DNA of 64,000 nt from Flagellimonas eckloniae. Lineage in GTDB: Bacteria > Bacteroidota > Bacteroidia > Flavobacteriales > Flavobacteriaceae. The notes under the pieces are model-generated. The model was not told the origin of the DNA and ran no database searches. It saw only the letters and a list, made by a program, of their open reading frames with translations. Numbering within the stretch: the stretch's first letter is position 1; every line of letters begins with the position of its first letter. The DNA is taken from the NCBI RefSeq assembly GCF_001413955.1, contig NZ_LCTZ01000002.1:620001-684000 (forward strand). The letters are read 5' to 3'. Positions 1 to 7,100 of the stretch are shown here, in pieces. Made by a program: the position numbers and the translations under genes.

Positions 1-10
1 GGGATTCATA

Positions 11-40
11 AAAAAAGCCCGCAAATTGCGGGCTTTTTTT
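11..40. terminator. Bidirectional rho-independent terminator
   Basis: An 8-bp GC-rich stem (17-24 with 26-33) is flanked by an A-run on the left and a T-run on the right, so it can end transcription in both directions. It lies 17 bp past the stop codon of the minus-strand gene at 57-1160 and would also stop a plus-strand transcript entering from outside the window. Confidence 0.85.
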
Positions 41-56
41 ATATAATAGGCCCACG

Positions 57-1160
57 TCATCTTTTCCTTGCTTTAAAATTTTTCATAAACTTTTCTGCGC
101 TGGTTCCTGATGGTCCACGTCCAATCAATTTCAACTCATTAAGATGATTTTTAGCCTTTTCAAAATCATTTAGTATAGAGTATATCAGAACACAGTTCCA
201 ATGGATTCCAGTGGCTACTTTTTTATTAATCCTTGCTTTTTTGTCTTTTACATTCTTTTCTAGTAATTCATTTTCCCATATCTGGGTAACTTCTTTTAAT
301 TTGTCCATTGAATCTTGGTCAGTGCCATCTCCAAAACTGATTAATGCACGTTGAACGATTTCAATTGCTCTGTCCAATTCTGGATAAGTGATTTTTTTCC
401 CTTTTGCTGTATTGATTTTTATTGATTCCGATTTTTCTCGATAACCGAGCGCATCATTTATAAAATTTGCTCCTTTGGAGAGCGCAGAATTATAGGATGT
501 TTTTTCCAATTCTTGAGTAAAAGCCAATTCGTTGTCTATCCAATACTTTTTTAGCTCATCGGAAGAATCTCTTTTTGGGGTTGTTTTGTGCAGTGTTGTG
601 TTTTCGACAACCTCATCCAAGTACATCTTGCCTTCTTTATCGTAGATACTAACAGATACGGGGCATTTGTACATCACATCATAAAAGAACGCTGCATTAT
701 CCTTATTTTTTTCAAACTTTGTTTCTATTTCAAATCCGCTAAGTACAATTTCTGCAGTAAAATCTGCATTGTCCGATTTCTTATTGAACCCATCAATTTT
801 GATATGTTCATTTGCAATAACCTGCTCATCAAGAATTAACCTTTCATAAATCATCTCAGGGAGTTTTGGTTTAATGGGCTTGCCGGCAATAAGCTTTTCA
901 GCGGCTGAATAGTTTTTGTAGGTTTCCACCTCGGCTAAATACTGTTCACTAATACTTTCGAGGTTTGCCAGATATGCTTCTTGCTCTTCCAAAATTGCTG
1001 TTTTGTTTTGCTGCACCACTTTGGGAGTGAATGTCCAAGTGAGCTCCATTCTAACAGTTGGATATTGAATGTAGTTGAACTCAATTTTTTTGCTACTAGA
1101 TCTCTGGGCTTGAGTATGGAAGCAAAAAATAAATGCAAATAATAGAACTATTTTTTTCAT
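57..1160 (-). CDS. Secreted protein of unknown function
   Basis: I do not recognise a family. The first 19 residues (MKKIVLLFAFIFCFHTQAQ) form a clear Sec signal peptide ending in AQ, so the protein should be periplasmic or outer-membrane associated rather than a lipoprotein (no lipobox Cys). The mature part is charged and mostly helical around residues 55-100, then mixed. Its last 100 residues, with spaced Ala/Asn/Leu and a stretch AIEIVQRALISFGDGTDQD, could be TPR-like helices, but no convincing repeat can be read. It is monocistronic, with terminator hairpins on both sides. Many hypothetical flavobacterial envelope proteins look like this; function is unassigned. Confidence 0.8.
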   Translation of the reverse strand: MKKIVLLFAFIFCFHTQAQRSSSKKIEFNYIQYPTVRMELTWTFTPKVVQQNKTAILEEQEAYLANLESISEQYLAEVETYKNYSAAEKLIAGKPIKPKLPEMIYERLILDEQVIANEHIKIDGFNKKSDNADFTAEIVLSGFEIETKFEKNKDNAAFFYDVMYKCPVSVSIYDKEGKMYLDEVVENTTLHKTTPKRDSSDELKKYWIDNELAFTQELEKTSYNSALSKGANFINDALGYREKSESIKINTAKGKKITYPELDRAIEIVQRALISFGDGTDQDSMDKLKEVTQIWENELLEKNVKDKKARINKKVATGIHWNCVLIYSILNDFEKAKNHLNELKLIGRGPSGTSAEKFMKNFKARKR

Positions 1161-1398
1161 AACGCTTAGGTTGGGTTTATCATTTTTTAACTTGTATACA
1201 AGGAAGTGACATCCAAGGTTTTTTTTGGAAGAAACTTTTCAAAAATCTAACTTATACTAGATATTATGAATTTATCAGTTCCGGTTGATAACTGAAGTGT
1301 GTAGATTTGTGAAAGGGGATTTCGAATTGATATGAGTTTTGAGAAAGAAATTTGATTTCACCCAACTTCTTTATATTTGGTTAGCATCAAAAGGCATA

Positions 1399-1430
1399 AA
1401 AAAAACCGCAATGAATATTGCGGCTTTTTG
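1399..1430. terminator. Bidirectional rho-independent terminator
   Basis: A 7-bp stem CCGCAAT/ATTGCGG (1406-1412 and 1417-1423) sits between an A-run and a T-run, 15 bp past the stop of the response regulator gene at 1445-2089. Confidence 0.8.
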
Positions 1431-1444
1431 TTTAAAAGAGTGAT

Positions 1445-2089
1445 CTAAGCTGCATTCAATTGGCGTATTTCCAGCTCCTGAAGTTTTTTCAAAGCCTCGG
1501 CTTTTGAATTCACATTTAATTTCACATAAATATTTTGAATGTGGAAATTTACAGCACTTGGAGTTACGCAAAACCTGTCGGCAATCATTTTATAGGTGTA
1601 TCCTTGAGTAAGAAGCTCTATAATTTGATTTTCCTTTTTTGAAAATCGCTCAAAAGTTTTGATTTGGAAAGAGTGGATGATTTTCTTGGCAATATCATGT
1701 TCCAAGACCACACCATGCTGGTGCAACTCATCAAGGGCATTAAAGAATCGGTTTTTGGTCAAAGGTTTTGTCAAAAAGCCATGGGCACCCTTTTTAAAGG
1801 CTTCCCTAATAGTTTCAAAATCGCATTTCTCACTTATCATCAAGATTTTGGGAGGAGTATTTTGTTTATTGAAATATTGAATTCCATCTATTCCCGAGAT
1901 TCCGGTCAAATTCACTTCAGACACAATAATATCTGGATTGGTTCTTCCCGGATGAGACATAAATTTATTTACCGATGTATGTATTTCTACTGATTTATAG
2001 GATAGCTCTTCGCTAAAATAGAATCGATAAAGGGGGTATAATTTTTCGTCATTATCAATGATTACAATTTTTAATGGGTTAGTTTTCAT
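1445..2089 (-). CDS. LuxR/NarL-type response regulator with atypical receiver
   Basis: Residues 7-125 are a receiver domain and residues 148-210 a LuxR-type helix-turn-helix (motif YKMIADRFCVTPSAVNFHI), so this is a cytoplasmic transcription regulator. The acidic pocket (IIDNDE, residues 10-15) and the conserved Lys (TKPLTK) are present. The phospho-acceptor site, however, reads PDIIVSEVNL: Glu58 stands where family members carry Asp. That change is expected to prevent phosphorylation and may mimic the phosphorylated state. No histidine kinase is adjacent, which fits an orphan, phosphorylation-independent regulator. Its targets are unknown; the PD40 gene upstream on the same strand is too far away (680 bp) to be in the same operon. 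Confidence 0.85.
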   Translation of the reverse strand: MKTNPLKIVIIDNDEKLYPLYRFYFSEELSYKSVEIHTSVNKFMSHPGRTNPDIIVSEVNLTGISGIDGIQYFNKQNTPPKILMISEKCDFETIREAFKKGAHGFLTKPLTKNRFFNALDELHQHGVVLEHDIAKKIIHSFQIKTFERFSKKENQIIELLTQGYTYKMIADRFCVTPSAVNFHIQNIYVKLNVNSKAEALKKLQELEIRQLNAA

Positions 2090-2769
2090 GTTTCGAAATT
2101 TGGATTATCTGATTTTGTCATTGTCTACCTTCATTTTACCTTGATTTAAGGCAATATGCATTCTGTCCGTCATATCCTGATGACATTACACCAAGGAAAA
2201 GCTTTTGATGTTTCAAAAGATTAATTTGAAAACAATGGTAAGCTTCACCGATGTCTTAATCGGATATGCTGATAACAATCCTATGAAAGGATTAAATCAA
2301 TAGAAGTCTAGAAAAGGTTTTTGATATGCTAAAAAAATACCCTTAATTGGTTAGGGGGGTGTAATGTAGCACTGAGAATTGTAGCTTTTTTCATAGTTAT
2401 AAGATTTGGGATCTTGTATTATTTCAGAAATTAAATTAGGATATTTTTTCTTTCAGAAGTAATTTTTGTGGCTTTTTTCGTTCAAATGCACTTTTATGTT
2501 TTCAAGAAAAATAGGATATCCATGCAAACTAAAGAACTTCAAATAGCTAATAATCAAATAATAAGAGTATTTATAACCAACAAAATAGGATGCTCTTTTG
2601 GAGCATCCTATTCTAGTAAATCGGTTCAGTTGAAATAATACAACCCGTTTCTATGATAAAGTTTAGTTTTCCCTACGTCTAGTATATCATAGGTTAACAA
2701 TCATTAGTATCTCGATATTTGACAAAATCAGATTAACCCTCAGGTAATGAACCGATCTATGTATTATTT
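2090..2769. other. 680-bp intergenic region without a supported gene
   Basis: The stretch is AT-rich and all six frames are broken. It contains the terminator at 2584-2612 and a short weak hairpin, AATCCT/AGGATT (2277-2293). Between about 2447 and 2580 one plus-strand frame reads like the hydrophobic tail and linker of a membrane protein (ending FYVFKKNRISMQTKELQIA). It has stop codons on both sides and no start, so at most it is a gene remnant. Confidence 0.4.
2584..2612 (-). terminator. Strong hairpin, probable terminator of the PD40 gene
   Basis: There is a perfect 12-bp stem (2584-2595 with 2601-2612) and a 5-nt loop. On the minus strand it is followed by TTTTGTTGG, a short U-tract. It lies about 160 bp past the stop of the gene at 2770-3591. 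The U-tract is imperfect, so termination is likely but not certain. Confidence 0.6.
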
Positions 2770-3591
2770 TTAGTCTTGAAAAGAAGTACTTGTGTACTGG
2801 TGCGTTAGCGTTGTTCTTAAGTTTTCATCACTGTAGGCCACCATGGTATCATCTGTGGACTGACCTCTATAAGCGATGGTAACTTGTTCGATGGTGTGAT
2901 TTTGCCCTCTGTTGGATACAACATAGCTTTCTCCTTTTTCAATATCAAGCTGTATGGCATAATCATCCCTGCTGCTGTTGATGTGACTACCAAGGTTTAC
3001 AGAAGGGGTAAGGCTATTGTAAGCCACTTGGGAAGCATAAAGGTCTAGACCACCAAATCCATCACGCCCGGCAGAAGCAAAGAAAAGAAGCGTACCGTTG
3101 TAGATATTGGGGTATAATTCATCTTCTTTGGTATTTACCTTGGGGCCAAGATTTTTTGACACTCCTAAACTTCCATCCTCATTGATATCGGCAACGTAGA
3201 TGTCATATTTTCCAAAGCTACCTCTCATGTTGGAAGCAAAGAAAAGACGCTTACCATCTGCTGTTATAGTTGGGTGTTTGGCAGAAGCATATTTTGGACA
3301 CACCTTTAATTCAGTAATATTGGTCCATTTGCCATTTATCTTTTCGGCCCGATAAATTTTGTGTACCACTTCTTTTTTAGAGAAGACCCCATACAATGGT
3401 TTTTGTTCACCAACTTGGCTAAAATAAGCTATGTTGCCGTCATCGGTTATTGATTTCGACGGGATATAACCTTCAAGTGTTGATAAGTGACCGTTACTAT
3501 TTTCAAGTTTCATTGGATTTTGTGCAGCAACTTGATTTATGCAAAACAGTCCGATAATTAGAGCGAAGTTGTAGGCTAGTAAACTTTTCAT
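2770..3591 (-). CDS. Secreted PD40/WD40-like beta-propeller protein
   Basis: A signal peptide (MKSLLAYNFALIIGLFCINQVAAQ) is followed by PD40-type blades. Recognisable blade cores are ITADGKRLFFASNMRGSFG..DIYVADI, TLLFFASAGRDGFGGLDLY and a weaker one ending SYVVSNRG. The family occurs in Bacteroidota as the N-terminal part of OmpA-like proteins, but here no OmpA domain or peptidoglycan-binding motif follows, so the protein is a free propeller of about 250 residues. It probably binds a protein or glycan partner in the periplasm or at the surface; the partner is not apparent. Transcribed alone. Confidence 0.8.
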   Translation of the reverse strand: MKSLLAYNFALIIGLFCINQVAAQNPMKLENSNGHLSTLEGYIPSKSITDDGNIAYFSQVGEQKPLYGVFSKKEVVHKIYRAEKINGKWTNITELKVCPKYASAKHPTITADGKRLFFASNMRGSFGKYDIYVADINEDGSLGVSKNLGPKVNTKEDELYPNIYNGTLLFFASAGRDGFGGLDLYASQVAYNSLTPSVNLGSHINSSRDDYAIQLDIEKGESYVVSNRGQNHTIEQVTIAYRGQSTDDTMVAYSDENLRTTLTHQYTSTSFQD

Positions 3592-3739
3592 GATATAGGG
3601 ATTTGGGGATTAATACATCACAAAGTTGGGGAAACATTTTGAGAATTACTTATGAATTTTTCATAGGTTTTGAATTTTAACGATTAAAAATGATTTTTCA
3701 TCGAATATATTTTAATTATTTAACATATGTAGAAATGAA

Positions 3740-4010
3740 TTGTGTCGATTAACGATGTTTTTTGCATTTGGGCAGATGTTTTTTTAATGATGCCAAGGGA
3801 AGTCCTTTTTAAAAGCGGTTGCAACTATTTGGGTTTTTCCAGTGCGCCTAAAAATACCTGTAGGGTTGTGGGAAAGTCTATGAAAAAGGAAAAGTATCGG
3901 TTCGGTTTTAAGGAGAGTATAAATTGTAGCGGTATTTCTATCGTATAAATAGTTTTTTTGTTTTCAAAATTCACAAAGCCCCAACTGGCCTAGGTCATTG
4001 GGGTTTTCTT
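3740..4010 (+). ncRNA. Candidate unannotated transcript (sRNA or very short gene)
   Basis: A good intrinsic terminator at 3979-4010 faces the plus strand, yet no recognisable plus-strand gene precedes it; the neighbour to the left reads the other way. Upstream lies a structured-looking stretch with short complementary segments, e.g. AAATACC near 3850 and GGTATTT near 3927. An open frame of 68 codons (3742-3948) exists, but its product resembles nothing known. A 6S-like or other structured RNA is possible; I could not match it to a known RNA family by eye. Confidence 0.3.
3979..4010 (+). terminator. Rho-independent terminator, plus strand
   Basis: The stem CCCCAA/TTGGGG (3979-3984 and 3998-4003) has a 13-nt loop containing a secondary GGCCTAGG pairing and is followed by TTTTCTTTTCTTTTTTG. 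It is well placed to end a transcript from about 3740-3970. Confidence 0.65.
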
Positions 4011-4167
4011 TTCTTTTTTGCCTTATTATATAAAAATCTCAACATCAGCTTTTTAGACATTGACTACAAAAGTTGCAACACGACACAACAAAAAGTAGGT
4101 TAAAACTTACAAATTATAGTTTTTTGACGCCCAGATAACCATTTACCAAATCCAAAGTCAAAAAGCT

Positions 4168-7100
4168 ATGAAATCCAACCCTATAAAACTATATCAAAAG
4201 GGAATCGTATTGTTCTTGTTTGCATTGCCTGTGCTAACAACAGCGCAAACCAATGCATCGCAACCTTCTGGCTCAGGTACTTCAGGAGATCCGTATCAAA
4301 TTTCTTCACTGGCCCATTTATCATGGCTTGCCCAATCAATTGGAGCTTGGAGCAGCTATTTTGAACAGACCACGGATATAGATGCCTCTGAAACCCAATA
4401 TTGGGATGATAGCGATGACAATAACGATGGTGATCTGTACAATGACCCAAATGACCTTACCAGTGATGGGAACAATGAAGGTTTTTCCCCTATTGGAAAC
4501 AACAGCACCCGCTTTGAAGGAATTTATGATGGTCAGGGTCATATTGTTGATGGCTTGTTCATTGACCGCCCCGTTACGGATTATGTGGGTTTTATTGGTA
4601 GATCAAATTATATCACAATAGGATCGGATTCCAGCTCTATTTTAGACTTGGGAATAACTAACTGTAATATTACCGGAGAAGATCAGGTAGGAGCCTTAGT
4701 TGGACTAAGCAAGCATAACATAATCGGTTGTTATGCGACTGGTATGGTTTTTGGCGATCAGATTGTGGGTGGTTTACTAGGCGAATCCAATCAGAATATT
4801 GAAAAATCATACACAATGGTTGCGGTATCAGGTTCGTTTATGGTGGGTGGTTTGGTGGGTTTTTCCAATGAATCAATCGAAAATTCATATGCAACTGGAG
4901 CGGTATCTGGACCATTCTATGTGGGCGGGTTAATTGGCAACTCATTTTTTGGGGAAAATGATATATTCTGGGATACAGATACTTCAGGACAGAGTACCAG
5001 TGGTGGTGATGCTGTGGGCAAGACAACAGCAGAAATGCAACTCGAAGAAACTTTTACCAATTGGGATTTTAGTACAATCTGGAAAATTGATGGGTTAAAC
5101 AACGGGGGCTATCCATACCTGCAATGGCAGCAGTTTGACCCTGAGGTCACCACTGCTCCGGTTTCGGATATATCACAGACCACCGTAACGGCAAATGGCA
5201 GTTTGGACAACCTTGGAAACCCAGGTGCCACGGATCATGGGTTTGAGTTGTCGACAACATCGGATTTTTCCTCTGGCACCACCATTTTTGGCCCCGGTGC
5301 TCCCAGTGCCACGGGCAACTATACACAGGCATTTAGCGGTTTGTCCGCTGGCACTACCTATTATGTACGTGCCTATGCCACCAATAGCGCTGGCACCGTT
5401 TACGGAACCGTGGAAAGTTTTACCACACATATTGTGCCCACTAGTTATACGGCACCCTCCGGTTCGGGAACGGAAGCGGATCCCTATCAGATTTCCAACC
5501 TGCAGGAACTGTTGTGGATAAGCCAGACCCCGGATTCTTGGGACACGTATTATGAACAGACCGCGGATATAGATGCCACGGCTACCCAATTTTTGGATGA
5601 TAGCGATGACAACAACGATGGTGATCCGTACAATGACCCCAACGACCTTACCAGTGACGGGAACAACGAAGGTTTTTCTCCTATTGGAAATAACAGCACC
5701 CGTTTTGAAGGAATTTATGATGGTCAGGGTCATATTGTCGATGGTTTGTTCATTGACCGTCCAGGGACAGATCGAGTAGGTTTTATTGGTAGATCAAATT
5801 ATATCACAATAGGATCGGATTCCAGTACAATTTTAGATTTAGGGATAACCAACTGCAGTATCACAGGAGAGGATGAAGTTGGTAGTTTAGTTGGTTCAAG
5901 CCAGCATAATATAATCCGTTGTTATGCAACCGGAACGGTTGAGGGAGATAGGTATGTAGGCGGTTTAATTGGTCAATCCCATCGTAGTATTGAAAATTCT
6001 TTTTCAAGGGCATCTGTATCCTGTCCAGATGAAGTTGGGGGTTTAGTTGGCCAATCTACTCGGGATATTGAAAATTCTTTTTCAACGGGAGTGGTATCGG
6101 GTTCATCTTTCGTAGGCGGTTTAGTGGGGCTTCAAACAAATGTTTCAACAGATTGTTTCTGGGATACACAGACTTCAGGGCAAAGCAGCAGTCACGGTTC
6201 TGAAGTTGGAAAAACGACTTCGGAAATGCAACAACAGACCACCTTTACCAATTGGGATTTTAGCACGGTCTGGAAAATAGACGGGATAAACAATGACGGA
6301 TACCCGTACCTGCAATGGCAGCAGTTTGATCCTGGGGTAACCACTGCAGCGGTCTCGGACATCTCACAGACCACCGTAACGGCAAATGGCAGTTTGGACA
6401 ACCTTGGAAATCCAAGTGCAACCGATCATGGGTTTGATATAGGCTTAGACGCCAATTTTGATTTTAAGGCAACCTATTCATTGGGTGCCCCTTCCAGTAC
6501 TGGCAATTTTTCCTTGGCAATAACCAATTTACAACCAAATACGGAAAACTTTATACGCAGTTGGGTAAGTTCGGATTCAGGAACCATCTATGGTGAAACT
6601 GTAAGCTTTACCACGCATATTGTGCCCACCAGTTATACAACACCTTCTGGCACGGGCACGCAAGCGGATCCCTATCAGATTTCCAACCTGCAGGAACTGC
6701 TGTGGATAAGCCAGACCCCAGACTCGTGGGACATGTATTTTGCACAGACCGCGGATATAGATGCCACGGCGACCCAATTTTTGGATGATGCGGATGACAA
6801 CAACGATGGTGATTTGTACAATGACCCCAATGACCTAACCAGTGACGGGAACAACGAGGGTTTTTCTCCTATTGGAAATAATACTATTCCTTTTGCGGGT
6901 CATTACGATGGCTTTGGATATGCCTTAAACAATTTTTATATTAATCGAACAACACAGGATATTGTTGGTTTATTTGGTCAAATTATCAGTTTTGAAAGTA
7001 CCTTGGCCAATATCCAGATGTTGAATGTTGCTATTACAGGCGCGGATATCGTTGGTGGGCTAGTGGGTTTCAATGCTGCCCAAATTACCAATGTCCATGT

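Noticed and set aside
3742..3948. 68-codon plus-strand frame before the orphan terminator
   Set aside because: The product has no signal, fold or family pattern and an uneven composition; I treat the region as a candidate RNA and do not call a gene.
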